Notes: generated from the letters alone by a model not told the origin. Positions 35,169 to 44,950 are shown, counted from the first letter of the stretch. The stretch: 64,000 nt of DNA from Belnapia moabensis DSM 16746 (GCF_000745835.1 NZ_JQKB01000004.1:141058-205057), one strand, 5' to 3'. A program made the numbers and translations.

Positions 35169-38100
35169 TCAATATTCCAGCTCGTAGGAGAGGCCGATGC
35201 GGTCGCCGGCAGGGCCGGTGGCGGTCTGGCCTTCGACCTTGATGCGGGGGGTGATCTCGACCTGGACGCCGACGCCGGTGCCGCCATTCGTCCCCTGGCG
35301 GACGCCGAGGAAGACGCCGGGGGCGACGTAGCGGCCAGCCTCGACCGTGGCGCCGGCGGTGTTGCCTTGGGCGCCGCTGACGCCGAGGCGATCGAGGCCC
35401 AGGGCGCTGCGGACGCGGTCGAGCGGGCCGCCGCCGGAGCCGCCGATGCCGGTGAGTTGGGCGACGGCGGCGGCGATCTGGGCGATCTCGAAGGGCGAGA
35501 GGTTGCTGGTGGCGCGGTCGAAGAGCAGGCGAGCCAGCACCTCGTCCTGCGGCAGCTCGGGGGTGGAGGTGAAGCCGATTTGCGGGGCGTTGGCCGGGCC
35601 GGTAACGGTGACGGTAATGGTCGTGGAGCTGGCCGTCGCCTCCGCCGCCATGTCGAGCTGCGGGACGAAGGTGCCCGCGTTGAAGCCGATGGTGCCGCGC
35701 TTGAAGGTCAGCGTGCGGGTCAGGATGTTGAGCGTGCCGCGGACCAGGTTGAGGCTGCCGGAGGGGACCGGGGCGGCGACGGTGCCGCCGACATCGATGG
35801 CGCCGCCCATCTCCACCTCGAGGCCGCGCCCGCGGATGAAGACGCGGCGGGCCCTCACCTTCACCGCGAGGTTCAGGGGCGGGGCGGCGGGGGTGGGCGG
35901 GCCGGCCTTCGCCGGTGGCTCGGGTGGGATTACGCCGGGAGGGAGGCGGCCGCGCTGGCGGACATTCGTCAGGGTCGGGACGCTGGCGGGGAGCTTCTCC
36001 GGCACGCGCAGCTCGGCCTGCTCGATCCGCACCTCGCCGGCCACGGTGCCGCCGCCGGTGATGGGGCCCTTCACCGTGATGTCGGCGCCGATGGTTGCGG
36101 TGCCGAGGTCGGAGGCGACGGGGCGGGCGTTGCGGGCGGTGAGGACGAGGTCGGCGGGCAGGCCGGGGGCACCGGCATCGATGCTGCCGCGGAGGCCGAT
36201 GGTGCCGCCGCCGAGGGTCTTGCCCTCCAGCCGCTCGATGACGAGGCGGGTGCCCTCGCCGGTGATGGTGCCGCCGATCTCGGAGAGGCGGACGCCGGTC
36301 GTCGGGTTGCGGTAGTCGCCGCCCGAGAGGGTGGCGCGGCCACCGAGGCGGGGAGTGCCGACACTGCCTTCGGCCCGGAGCGCCAAAGCGAGGCGGCCGG
36401 CAACGCGGTCGGCGCCGGCTGCGAGGAAGGGGCCGGCGAGAGGGGCGAGGTTCAGCGACCCGTCGAGGCTGGCGGCCAGCGGGGAGTCGGGGTCGAAGCC
36501 GCGCGGCAGGCGGGCGGTGGCGGTGACGGTGCCGGCCGGGCCGGCGGCGATCTCGGCGCGGGCTTCGGTGGCGGTGCCGAGCATGCTGGCCTCGGCGCGG
36601 AGCGTGACGGGCGGCAGGCCGCGGGCCCAGTCGGCGCCGAGGCCGATGCCGGTGCCGTTGAGGCGGGCACGGATCTCGGGCCTGGCGGTCGGGCCGGTGA
36701 CGCGGACCTCGCCGGTGATCATGCCTCGGGGCTTGAGGTCGGGGGCGAAGCGCTCGGCCAGCGTCAGGGGAAGGGCGGCGATGGTGAGGGCGAGGTCGGC
36801 GCGCTCCGGACCCCAGCGGCCGGCGGCCTGGACCCGGCCGCCATTGCCGATGGCGAGGGCGAGGGAGGCGATGTCGATGCCGCCATCGGCGCCGTAGGTG
36901 ATGCGGGCCGGGGCGCCGAGGCGCACCGTCTCGCCCTGGGCTTCGGCCTGGAGGGCGGCGAGGTCGAGACGGTAGGCGCCGTCCGTCTGCGTGACGCGGC
37001 CGCGGCCGGAGAGTTCGCCCTCGGTCGCCTTGCCGCGGAGGGTCCAGTCGAGGGCGGCGGGGGTGCCGGCGACGGTGGCGGCGAGGTTGCCCTGCTGCCC
37101 GGCATAGGCGAGGCGGGGGGCGTCGAGCTTCAGGTCGAAGCCCTGGATGCCGTCGCGCGGTTCCAGCTCCGCGTCGAGGGTGAGGCGGCCGGCGAGGCCC
37201 ACGAGCCCGGCGAGGCGGCCGAGGGGGGCAAGGTCGGGCGCGTCGAGGCGGGCGGTGCCGGCAAAAAGCTTTGCGACCGGGTCGAGGCGGCCGGTGGCGG
37301 TGAACCTGGCAGGGCCGATGCGGGCCTCGGCGGCCTCAATCTCGACTGCTTGGCCGTCCGGGCGGCCGCGGAAGTCGAGGGCGACGGGTTGGCCGTCGAG
37401 CGTCGCGCGGAGCTGGGCGGTGCCGCGCGGGGCCGAGGCGGGGGTGGCGACTTGGGCGTCGAGGGCGAGGCCTTCCAGCACGCGGCCGGCGGCGGCAATG
37501 CGGCCGGAGCGGGCCGCGATCGTCAGGTCGGGGTCGGCGAGCTTGCCGGTGGCGTGGACGGTGGCTTCCAAGGCGCCTTCGGAGCCGGCGCCGAGGACTT
37601 CCAGCCGGGGGAGGGAAAGAGTGGCGTCGAGGGCGATGGGCTCGGCAATGTTGCCCTTCGCGGTGAGGCGGCCGTTGGCGGCGTCGAGGGTCGCATCGAA
37701 TGCGGGGCCGGGGAGGGCAGCGTTGAGGGCGAGGCGGGGGGCGGGGCCGAGAACGGCATCGGCCTGGGGCACGCCGGTCGCCAGGGCCTCGGGCGTCGCG
37801 GTCAGGACAATGGCGGGCTTCGCCATGGTGCCGGTGACATGGGCCTTGGCGGCGAGGCCCTGCCAGGCGAGGCCGGCGGGGAGCAGCGGGGCGAAGCGGG
37901 CGCTCTCGGCCAGGGCGAGGTCGAGGCGGAGGTCGAGAGCCTCGGTGCCAAGGTTGGCGCTGCCGGTGGCGGCGAGGCGGCCGGCGGGGAGGGTCAGTTC
38001 CAGCTTGCGCAGCGCCAGGCGCTGGTCGGGTGGCAGGTCGGCATCGAGGGCGAAGGCGAGAGGGATGGCGAGCGGGCGAATGGTTTCGGGCAGCAGGGGG

Positions 38101-38957
38101 CCGGCGCGGGCCTCGCCTTGCAGGGTGGCGCCGTAGCCACCCTCGGGCGTCGCGCGGATCGTGCCGGTGCCGGTCAGCGCCACTTGCGCGCCGAGGCCGG
38201 CCTTTAGGTCGAGAGCGGCGCCGGAGGCGGGGCCATCGAGCGTCAGGGCGAGGTGGAGGGGGGCGTCACCCCAGCCGCCCTCGGGGGGTGGGATGAAGCT
38301 GGCGATGAGGCCGCCGGGGGCTTCGTCCAGCGTCAGTTGTGCGGCGAGGCGGTCGGCGCCGGGGGTGAGGGCGAGGGTGAGCGCCGCCGTGAGCGGGGCG
38401 TCTAGGCGCTTGAGGTCGAGCCGCGCAGTGAGGTCGCCGGCGGCGAGGCGAGCTTGGCCGTCGAGGCCGAAGACGGCGGCCTGGCCGAGGACGGGCTGGG
38501 CCAGCTCGATCCGCCCGATGGCGAGGCGGTTCAGCTCCACCGCGACGGGGAGTTGCGGCAGATGGGGGAGGACGGTGTCGGAGGGGAGCTGCGGCTCTGC
38601 GGGCGCCGTCTCGCCGCCGGCGGGGAGGCGGGCGAGGGCGATGCGCGCGGCCTCGATGCGCTCGATGCGGAGGGTGCGGGAGAGCAGGGCCGCGAGGTCG
38701 AGGTCGATGTGGCCGTCCTCCAGCACGACCCATTCGCCCTGGTCATCGGCATAGGCGAGGCGGGCGAAGCCGAGATGGCCGGGCAGCGGGCCGCGCAGGC
38801 CTTGGATATGCAGGCCGGGGACGAAGCCCTCCGCCTGGCGGGCGAGGAAGGCGCTACCGCCCTCGGTATTGATCCAGGCGAGGGCGCCGATGATGGCGAC
38901 CACTGGCAGGAGGATCAGGAGCGCGAGCGTGCCGAGGAGCCATTTCAGCCAGCGCAT
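35169..38957 (-). CDS. tamB: Translocation and assembly module protein TamB
   Basis: A 1262-residue inner-membrane-anchored beta-taco protein. The ATG at 38957 gives MRWLKWLLGTLALLILLPVVA, an N-terminal TM anchor. Hundreds of residues of repetitive amphipathic beta strands follow, and the C-terminal DUF490 domain ends with the barrel-like strand RIGLSYELEY. It works with TamA in outer-membrane protein insertion and, in E. coli, phospholipid transport. It starts two bases after the tamA stop. Very biased GC makes long antisense frames here; they are not genes. Confidence 0.95.
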   Translation of the reverse strand: MRWLKWLLGTLALLILLPVVAIIGALAWINTEGGSAFLARQAEGFVPGLHIQGLRGPLPGHLGFARLAYADDQGEWVVLEDGHIDLDLAALLSRTLRIERIEAARIALARLPAGGETAPAEPQLPSDTVLPHLPQLPVAVELNRLAIGRIELAQPVLGQAAVFGLDGQARLAAGDLTARLDLKRLDAPLTAALTLALTPGADRLAAQLTLDEAPGGLIASFIPPPEGGWGDAPLHLALTLDGPASGAALDLKAGLGAQVALTGTGTIRATPEGGYGATLQGEARAGPLLPETIRPLAIPLAFALDADLPPDQRLALRKLELTLPAGRLAATGSANLGTEALDLRLDLALAESARFAPLLPAGLAWQGLAAKAHVTGTMAKPAIVLTATPEALATGVPQADAVLGPAPRLALNAALPGPAFDATLDAANGRLTAKGNIAEPIALDATLSLPRLEVLGAGSEGALEATVHATGKLADPDLTIAARSGRIAAAGRVLEGLALDAQVATPASAPRGTAQLRATLDGQPVALDFRGRPDGQAVEIEAAEARIGPARFTATGRLDPVAKLFAGTARLDAPDLAPLGRLAGLVGLAGRLTLDAELEPRDGIQGFDLKLDAPRLAYAGQQGNLAATVAGTPAALDWTLRGKATEGELSGRGRVTQTDGAYRLDLAALQAEAQGETVRLGAPARITYGADGGIDIASLALAIGNGGRVQAAGRWGPERADLALTIAALPLTLAERFAPDLKPRGMITGEVRVTGPTARPEIRARLNGTGIGLGADWARGLPPVTLRAEASMLGTATEARAEIAAGPAGTVTATARLPRGFDPDSPLAASLDGSLNLAPLAGPFLAAGADRVAGRLALALRAEGSVGTPRLGGRATLSGGDYRNPTTGVRLSEIGGTITGEGTRLVIERLEGKTLGGGTIGLRGSIDAGAPGLPADLVLTARNARPVASDLGTATIGADITVKGPITGGGTVAGEVRIEQAELRVPEKLPASVPTLTNVRQRGRLPPGVIPPEPPAKAGPPTPAAPPLNLAVKVRARRVFIRGRGLEVEMGGAIDVGGTVAAPVPSGSLNLVRGTLNILTRTLTFKRGTIGFNAGTFVPQLDMAAEATASSTTITVTVTGPANAPQIGFTSTPELPQDEVLARLLFDRATSNLSPFEIAQIAAAVAQLTGIGGSGGGPLDRVRSALGLDRLGVSGAQGNTAGATVEAGRYVAPGVFLGVRQGTNGGTGVGVQVEITPRIKVEGQTATGPAGDRIGLSYELEY

Positions 38958-38959
38958 GA

Positions 38960-40816
38960 TCAGAAGGCCTGGCCGATGCCGACATAGAGGCCGTAGCCGG
39001 AGGAGCGGGGCTCGCGCACCACGGGCAGGGCGACATCGGCGCGGATCGGGCCGATCGGCGTGTAGTAGCGCAGGCCGAGGCCGGCGCCGACGCGGAGGTT
39101 GGAGGTGTCGGGGATCGAGCCGGTGCCGACCGCGCCGGCATCGACGAAAGCGACGGCGCCGATATCGCCCCAGACCTTCTGGCGCCATTCGACGCTGGTC
39201 TCGAGCAGGCTGGCGCCGCCGGTGGGGCGGCCCTGCTCGTCGCGGGGCCCGATCGACTGGTAGTCGAAGCCGCGGACGGAGCCGCCGCCGCCAGCGTAAT
39301 AGCGGATGTGGCGCGGCACGCTGTCGCGGTTGGCGCCGGCCAGAGAGCCGAGGGTGCCGCGCACCGCGAGGATGCTGCGGCGGTCGGCGAAGACATCCCA
39401 GTAAGTGCTGGCCGTCACCCGCGTCGGCAGGAAGGGCTGGGCGTCGCGGATGCTGTAGGAGGGGCTGATGGTGCCCTCCAGCCGGTAGCCCTTGGAGGGG
39501 TCTAGGAGGTTGTCGGTGCCGTCGTAGCGGCCGCCGAACAGGACGCCGACGATCTGGTAGGGGCTCAGCTTGCCGTCCGGCGGGCCGGTGGAGCCGAGAT
39601 CGACGGCCGGGCCGGCGCGGACCGTGAGCTGCTCGGAGATGCGGCGTTCGAAGAGTAGCGATGCGGTGATGGCGTCGCGGTCATAGGCCTCCAGCCGCTC
39701 GCGCAGCGCGCCAATGCTGGCGACCAGGGTCAGGTCGCGGCCGAAGACGCCGGGGCTCCTGTAGGTGACGCCGGTCCGGTAGGTCATCTGGTCGAGCGCC
39801 CCGCCGGTGCCGATGCGGGCCAGCTCGCCCTCGATGCGCAGCCGCTCCGCCCCGCCGAAGAGGTTGCGGTGCTCCCAGTAGACCCGGACGGAGGGGCCGT
39901 AATTCGTCTCGAAGGCAGCCGTGATGCCCAGCGCATGGCGGGCGCGCTCGGCGACGGTGAAGGTGGTGGGCAGGCGGCCCTCGGCATCCAGCCGCTCGGC
40001 GGCGCGGACGCGGACGGAGCCGAAGGGGCCGAGCGCCATCAGCTCGCGCCGGGCTCGCTCCAGCCGATCGGGGCTGTAGGTCTCGCCGGTGATGCGGCCG
40101 GCCTGGCGGCGGAGGAAATCGGCATCGACGCGGACGGCGCCCTCGACCTGAGGCGGGGCAAAGGTGGCGAGGGGGCCGGGGGCGAAGCGCCAGGCGATCT
40201 CCATCGTCTTGGCGCCATGGTCCACCACCGTCTCGCGCCCGGCCATGGTGGCCAGCGGGTGGCCGGAGGTGAGCAGGCGGTCGAGCAGGGTGCGCTCGGC
40301 GGCGAGCACGGGCTCGGCGCGGGCGACGTCGCCGGGGGCGAGGCCGAAGGGCCTGGCGGCCGCGGCGTCGAGGGCGGGCTGGTCGCGGGGCTCCGTCGCC
40401 CGGATGGCGATGGTGCGGATGCGGTAGGGCTCGCCCTTCTCGACCTCGATGCGGATGGGGACGGGCTTCTCCGGTGGGGCTTCGAGGCGGGCGAGGAGGC
40501 CGGGATCCGCCAGGGGCAGGCCGGCGATGCTGATCTGGGTGGTGCCGCCCCAATAGCCTTCGGACTGAAGGGCCTGCTGAAGGCGCTCGCGGTCGCCCTG
40601 GGCGCGGCCGATCACGCCGCCGGCGCTGGTCGGTGAGGATTCGCGGAGCGCTTCGAGCTGGGAGACGGCGGCGAGGGCGGCATCCAGGCGCGAATCGCCG
40701 CTCGGGGCGATCTCCACCGTATAGGGGAGGGCCGCCGGGTCCGGCTCCTGTGCCTGGGCGAGCGAGGCGAGGAGCAGGGCCAGAATGATCGGCAGGCGTC
40801 GCAATGGATACAGCAC
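38960..40816 (-). CDS. tamA: Outer-membrane assembly protein TamA (Omp85 family)
   Basis: A 618-residue outer-membrane barrel. A signal peptide ends at AQA near residue 22; POTRA domains follow (for example GEPYRIRTIAIRATEPRDQP). The C-terminal 16-strand barrel includes the family L6 region YAGGGGSVRGFDYQSIGPRD, with the invariant VRGF. It ends in a terminal aromatic, VGIGQAF. It is cotranscribed with tamB and diverges from the M20 hydrolase gene by 64 bases. Confidence 0.95.
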   Translation of the reverse strand: MLYPLRRLPIILALLLASLAQAQEPDPAALPYTVEIAPSGDSRLDAALAAVSQLEALRESSPTSAGGVIGRAQGDRERLQQALQSEGYWGGTTQISIAGLPLADPGLLARLEAPPEKPVPIRIEVEKGEPYRIRTIAIRATEPRDQPALDAAAARPFGLAPGDVARAEPVLAAERTLLDRLLTSGHPLATMAGRETVVDHGAKTMEIAWRFAPGPLATFAPPQVEGAVRVDADFLRRQAGRITGETYSPDRLERARRELMALGPFGSVRVRAAERLDAEGRLPTTFTVAERARHALGITAAFETNYGPSVRVYWEHRNLFGGAERLRIEGELARIGTGGALDQMTYRTGVTYRSPGVFGRDLTLVASIGALRERLEAYDRDAITASLLFERRISEQLTVRAGPAVDLGSTGPPDGKLSPYQIVGVLFGGRYDGTDNLLDPSKGYRLEGTISPSYSIRDAQPFLPTRVTASTYWDVFADRRSILAVRGTLGSLAGANRDSVPRHIRYYAGGGGSVRGFDYQSIGPRDEQGRPTGGASLLETSVEWRQKVWGDIGAVAFVDAGAVGTGSIPDTSNLRVGAGLGLRYYTPIGPIRADVALPVVREPRSSGYGLYVGIGQAF

Positions 40817-40880
40817 GGTGGCGAAAGCAACTTCCGGGGTCAGGGTTCCCTCAGGAGATGGGGGGGACTAGGGTTCTTGC

Positions 40881-42035
40881 ATGGATCAGACGCTTGCTGA
40901 AACGCTCGCCGGATGGCGCCGCCACCTGCATGCCCATCCGGGTCTCACCCTGCATGAGGGGGAGACGGCCGCCTTCGTCGCAGCGAGGCTCAAGGAGATG
41001 GGGATCGAGGTCACCGAGGGGGTCGGCGGGCATGGGCTGGTCGCCACGCTGCGGCGCGGGGAAGGCGGGTCGAACCGCTCGGTCGGGCTGCGGGCCGACA
41101 TGGATGCGCTGCCGATCCAGGAGCTGAACGAGGGGCTGGCCTATCGCTCCACTATACCCGGAGTGATGCATGCCTGCGGGCATGACGGGCATACCGCGGC
41201 GCTGCTCGGCGCGGCGGCGCTGCTGCAGCGGGACCAGGGCTGGACGGGGACGGTCCAGCTGGTCTTCCAGCCGGCCGAGGAGGGCGGCGGCGGGGCGCGG
41301 GCGATGATCGCCGACGGGCTGTTCCAGCGCTTCCCGATGGAGCGGATCTTCGGCTGGCACAATTGGCCGGGGCTGGAGGCGGGAACCGTCGCCGTGCATG
41401 AGGGGCCGGTGATGGCCGCCGGGGCGCGCTTCGAGATCGGCTTCACCGGGCATGCGGGACATGCGGCGCTGCCGCATCTGACGCGCGACCCGATGATCGG
41501 CGCCGGACATGCGATCATCGCCCTGCAATCCATCGTCGCCCGCAACATCGACCCGATGCAGGCGGCCGTCGTCAGCGTGACAGTCGCCGAGGCGGGCGAG
41601 GCGCAGAACCAGGTGCCGAACTCCGCCCGGCTCAAGGGCACCGCGCGCTGGCTGCAGCCGGAGACGGGCGAGGCGATCGAGGCGGCGATGCGGCGGATCG
41701 CGGCCGGCGTCGCCGCGACCTTCGCGCTGGAGGCGGAGGTAGAGTTCAAGGTCGGGGTGGAGCCGACGGTGAACCATCCGGCGGAGCGGGAGCTGGCGGC
41801 GGTGGCCGCAGGTGCGGTGACGACGGTGCGGCGGGACCTGCCGCCTGCCATGACGGGAGAGGATTTCTCCTTCTTCCTGAAGGAGGTGCCGGGGGCCTTC
41901 GTCTGGATCGGCAATGGGCCGGGCGATGGCGGGCGGGAGCTGCACAACCCGGCCTATGACTTCAACGATGCCGTGCTGCCGATCGCAAGTGGCTATCTGG
42001 CGGAGGTGGCGAAGCGGGCCCTCGCCGGGGCATAA
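40881..42035 (+). CDS. M20-family amidohydrolase (hippurate hydrolase-like)
   Basis: A 384-residue metallopeptidase of the M20D group, which cleaves N-acyl amino acids such as hippurate or N-acetyl substrates. Metal-binding motifs are GLRADMDALPI, MHACGHDGHTAALLGAA and the catalytic Glu pair in FQPAEEGGGGARAM. The lid/dimerisation domain (about 180-290) includes GFTGHAGHAALPHLTRDP, and MTGEDFSFFLKEVPGAF supplies the last ligand region. It is cytoplasmic, followed after 22 bases by the muramidase gene. Confidence 0.93.
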   Translation: MDQTLAETLAGWRRHLHAHPGLTLHEGETAAFVAARLKEMGIEVTEGVGGHGLVATLRRGEGGSNRSVGLRADMDALPIQELNEGLAYRSTIPGVMHACGHDGHTAALLGAAALLQRDQGWTGTVQLVFQPAEEGGGGARAMIADGLFQRFPMERIFGWHNWPGLEAGTVAVHEGPVMAAGARFEIGFTGHAGHAALPHLTRDPMIGAGHAIIALQSIVARNIDPMQAAVVSVTVAEAGEAQNQVPNSARLKGTARWLQPETGEAIEAAMRRIAAGVAATFALEAEVEFKVGVEPTVNHPAERELAAVAAGAVTTVRRDLPPAMTGEDFSFFLKEVPGAFVWIGNGPGDGGRELHNPAYDFNDAVLPIASGYLAEVAKRALAGA

Positions 42036-42057
42036 TCCCCGGTAGAGGAGCGCGGCG

Positions 42058-42927
42058 ATGGTAGGCGTGATTGCGAGGGGTGTCGGCCGGGGGCGGGCGA
42101 ATGACCCGGCCGATGTGCTGGTGGTGGAGCAACTGCTCGTCCGGCATGGGCGCTGGACCTTCCCGCAGGGGCTGCCGGTGGCCAACGGCACGGCGGATGC
42201 GGCGACCTTCGCCGCCATCGAGGCCTTCCAGCGCAACGCCATGGGGCTGCTGAAGCCGGACGGGACCGTCGATCCCGCCGGGCTGACCATACGCTTCCTC
42301 GACCGGCCGATCATCGCCGGGCCACGGCACAAGGTCTTCCGCGAGATCTGCTGGGCGCGGCCGGAGACCTCCTCCATCACCCCGGCCCTGGTCGAAGCGG
42401 CGGCGAAGAGCCTCGGCTGCGAAGTGGCGGCGGTCCGGGCGGTGGCGCAGGTGGAGACCAAGCGATCGCCCTGGGACGAGGAGGGGCGGCCGACCATCCT
42501 GTTCGAGCGGCACAAGTTCCGGACGCATACCCGCGGCGCCTATAACCGCTCGCATCCGGACCTTTCCGGGCCGCAGGGCGCCTATGGCAGGTTCAGCGCG
42601 CAATATCCGAAGCTTCGCCGCGCCGCCATGCTGGACGAGGCGGCGGCGCTGAAACCGGCCTCCTGGGGCACTTTCCAGATCCTCGGCGAGAACCACAACG
42701 AGGCCGGCTACAAGTCGGTCGAGGCCTTTGTCGAAGCGATGATGGAGAGCGACGCCCGGCATCTCGAGGCCTTCGTCGCCTTCGTCGGCGCCAACAAGGG
42801 GATGAGGAAGGCGCTGCAGGACAAGGACTGGGCCGGCTTCGCCTCGCGCTACAACGGGCCGGACTACAAGAAGAACGACTACGGCAACCAGATGAGGGCG
42901 GCCTATGAGCGGCTCAGCAAGGGTTAG
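42058..42927 (+). CDS. Muramidase with peptidoglycan-binding domain (DUF3380-type)
   Basis: A 289-residue predicted N-acetylmuramidase. An N-terminal PG_binding_1-like domain (about 10-80) precedes the catalytic domain (about 100-285). The catalytic region VAQVETKRSPWDEEGRPTILFERHKFRTHT matches the DUF3380 pattern, with Glu133 the probable acid; SWGTFQILGENHNEAGYKSVEAF and SRYNGPDY follow. There is no signal peptide, yet the substrate is extracytoplasmic, so it needs a route out such as T6SS or lysis. The next gene, overlapping by 23 bases, encodes a small exported protein that may be its immunity partner. A phage-derived endolysin is the alternative. Confidence 0.88.
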   Translation: MVGVIARGVGRGRANDPADVLVVEQLLVRHGRWTFPQGLPVANGTADAATFAAIEAFQRNAMGLLKPDGTVDPAGLTIRFLDRPIIAGPRHKVFREICWARPETSSITPALVEAAAKSLGCEVAAVRAVAQVETKRSPWDEEGRPTILFERHKFRTHTRGAYNRSHPDLSGPQGAYGRFSAQYPKLRRAAMLDEAAALKPASWGTFQILGENHNEAGYKSVEAFVEAMMESDARHLEAFVAFVGANKGMRKALQDKDWAGFASRYNGPDYKKNDYGNQMRAAYERLSKG

Positions 42928-43441
42928 CCTGGCGTTGGTCGCGGCGCTGCTCGGCGCGGGGCCGGCGGCGGCGGGCGGACCCGACCTTGCCGGCGAGGCT
43001 CGGGCCGGGCTGCCGGTGGCGGGCGGGTTCGAGGCGGCGGCGCCGCAACGCTGGACGCCGGTGCGTGGCGTCACGCTGAGCCTGCTGCCGGTGCGCTTCG
43101 CCCCGCTCGCGCCGAGCTTCCCGAACCAGGGGCGCTGGTGCGGGGTGGCGGTCGGCGGGGCGGGGGCGGTGGAGAGCCTCGTCACCGTGGGCAGGGACTG
43201 GACCGAGGCCGTCAGCTGCGACGGGCTGCGCGAGGCGGGCGAGGTGCCGGCTTCGGGTGGCGTGCCGCGCTTCGCCTTAGTCTACGCGGCGAGGTCGCCC
43301 AACACCACGGTTCGGGTGCCGGTCATCCTGCGCTGGGAGGCTGGGCGGGCGGTGTTGGATGCCGAGGCCTCGCAGTGGGTGGACGAGGCGGGGCGGGGCG
43401 GCAGCCTTGCGGCGGTCAGGGCGGCGCTTCGGCAGCGCTGA
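42905..43441 (+). CDS. Small exported protein overlapping the muramidase gene (candidate immunity)
   Basis: A 178-residue protein starting at ATG 42905 inside the muramidase gene. It has a Sec signal peptide (SLALVAALLGAGPAAA, cut near residue 23) and two cysteines (79 and 105) able to form one disulfide. No domain is recognised. A periplasmic protein translationally coupled to a signal-less cell-wall hydrolase is the architecture of T6SS muramidase/immunity pairs; this is inference. It overlaps the convergent P1 peptidase gene by 26 bases. Confidence 0.7.
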   Translation: MSGSARVSLALVAALLGAGPAAAGGPDLAGEARAGLPVAGGFEAAAPQRWTPVRGVTLSLLPVRFAPLAPSFPNQGRWCGVAVGGAGAVESLVTVGRDWTEAVSCDGLREAGEVPASGGVPRFALVYAARSPNTTVRVPVILRWEAGRAVLDAEASQWVDEAGRGGSLAAVRAALRQR

Positions 43442-44432
43442 GGTCCCGCCAGCCGGGGCGGTCGCCGAGCGCCGTCGCGTGGAAGACCCCGCGGGCGACA
43501 GCGCGGGCCAGGGTCGAGGCCGCCAGATGGCCGAGGCGGGCGAGCATGCCGGGGCCGGTCAATGGTACCCTTCCGGTTGCCAGGACGAAGACGCTGTCGC
43601 CGTCGAAGGGGGTGTGGATCGGGCGGATCGCCTGGGCGAGGCCGTCGGCGGCCATGATCGCCAGGCGCTGGAGCTCGCCCTTGCCGAGGGCGGCGTTGAC
43701 GGCGACGACGGCGATCGTCGTGTTGGCCATCGGGTTCACCGCGGAGCCGAGGGGGAGGGGCATCTCAGGCTCCGCGCGCCAGTCGGTGGGGGGCGGGCCG
43801 AGGCCGCCGAACTCATCCCGCATCTCATGCGGCCAAGCCCAGAAATGCCGGCTGCCGGGCATCACCGCGCTGCCGAAGCTGTTGACGGCGACGATGGCGC
43901 CGAGTTGCAGGCCATCCGCCGTGACGGTGCTGGCGCTGCCGAGGCCGCCCTTCACCCGGCCGGAGCGGGCGCCGAGCCCGGCCCCGACATTGCCTAGGGC
44001 GAAGTCCGGGCCCACCGCGCCGAGGGCGGCGCGGCCGAGCGCCGCATAGGGCGGAGCCTCGCCCCAGGATTTGTCGCCGCCATTCATCAGGTCGAAGAGG
44101 ATGGCGCCGGGGACCACGGGCACCGTCGTGCCGCCGAAGGCGACGCCGCGGCCGCGGGCGCCGAGGGCGGCGACCACCGCGCCGGCAGCGTCGAGCCCGT
44201 ACATCGAGCCGCCGGAGAGGACGATGGCATCGACCGTGTTGCCGATGCTGGCCGGGTCCAGCGCCTGGATGTTGAGGGTGCCGGGGGCGCCGCCGCGGAT
44301 CTCGGCGGCGGCCTGGCAGCGCTCCACGGGGTAGATGACCGTGGTGCCGGTGCGGATGCGGTGATCCTCGGCTTGGCCGACGAGGATGCCTTCGACATCG
44401 GTTATGAGGTTGCGCGGTCCGGGGCGAATCAT
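43416..44432 (-). CDS. P1-family (DmpA/NylC-like) self-cleaving aminopeptidase/amidase
   Basis: A 338-residue Ntn-hydrolase-like enzyme. The ATG at 44432 gives MIRPGPRNLITDVEGILVGQ, the usual start. It has VLSGGSMYGLDAAGAVVAAL and GNVGAGLGARSGRVKGGLGSAS. The segment MANTTIAVV contains Asn237-Thr238, which corresponds to the autocleavage site of nylon-oligomer hydrolase NylC, so Thr238 should be the nucleophile. DmpA-type L-aminopeptidase/D-amidase activity is possible. It diverges from the GNAT gene by 46 bases. Confidence 0.9.
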   Translation of the reverse strand: MIRPGPRNLITDVEGILVGQAEDHRIRTGTTVIYPVERCQAAAEIRGGAPGTLNIQALDPASIGNTVDAIVLSGGSMYGLDAAGAVVAALGARGRGVAFGGTTVPVVPGAILFDLMNGGDKSWGEAPPYAALGRAALGAVGPDFALGNVGAGLGARSGRVKGGLGSASTVTADGLQLGAIVAVNSFGSAVMPGSRHFWAWPHEMRDEFGGLGPPPTDWRAEPEMPLPLGSAVNPMANTTIAVVAVNAALGKGELQRLAIMAADGLAQAIRPIHTPFDGDSVFVLATGRVPLTGPGMLARLGHLAASTLARAVARGVFHATALGDRPGWRDLSAAEAPP

Positions 44433-44478
44433 GCCGGGAGCCTCGCATGGCGGGCGGCGGCGCGCTATCGGAGGCGGC

Positions 44479-44940
44479 ATGGAATGGCGAATGATGACCG
44501 AGGCGGATCTGCCGGGCGTGGTGGCGCTCGCCGGGGTGGTGCATCCGCAGCATCCCGAGCGGCCGGAGGTCTTTGCCGAGCGGCTGGCGCTGGCGCCCGG
44601 CTTCTGCTGGGTTCTGGGGGAGAGGCTGGGCTATGCGCTGGCACATCCCTGGTCGGGGGAGGCGCCGCCGCTCGACACCCTGCTCGGGGCGCTGCCGCGG
44701 CCGGCGGAGGCGCTGCATCTGCATGACATCGCGCTCGCCCCGGAAGCACGGGGCAAGGGGCGGGCGGAGGCGATGGTGGAGCGGCTCGCGGCGGTCGGGG
44801 CGGCGGGCGGGATCGGGCAGATGACGCTGGTCGCGGTCGCGGGCAAGGGCGGGTACTGGCGGCGGCGTGGCTTCTGGCCGGTGGCGGAGGCGGCGGGCTA
44901 CGGGCCGGACGCCTGGCTCATGGTGCGGGCGCTCGGTTGA
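44479..44940 (+). CDS. GNAT-family N-acetyltransferase
   Basis: A 153-residue single GNAT domain. The ATG at 44479 follows GGAGGCGG and gives MEWRMMTEADLPGVVAL. Motif A is HLHDIALAPEARGKGRAEAMVERL, with the acetyl-CoA pyrophosphate loop EARGKGRA; the C-terminal KGGYWRRRGF strand-helix is typical. The acceptor substrate cannot be told. It is followed by a good hairpin. Confidence 0.9.
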   Translation: MEWRMMTEADLPGVVALAGVVHPQHPERPEVFAERLALAPGFCWVLGERLGYALAHPWSGEAPPLDTLLGALPRPAEALHLHDIALAPEARGKGRAEAMVERLAAVGAAGGIGQMTLVAVAGKGGYWRRRGFWPVAEAAGYGPDAWLMVRALG

Positions 44941-44950
44941 GACCGGATGC

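Noticed and set aside
35163..38207. Forward open frame of over 1000 codons opposite tamB
   Set aside because: Composition is almost only Ala, Gly, Glu, Val and Asp repeats; the reverse strand encodes a convincing TamB with anchor and C-terminal domain.
42058..42927. Phage endolysin from a prophage
   Set aside because: No holin, spanin or structural phage genes are near, base composition is host-like; kept only as an alternative.
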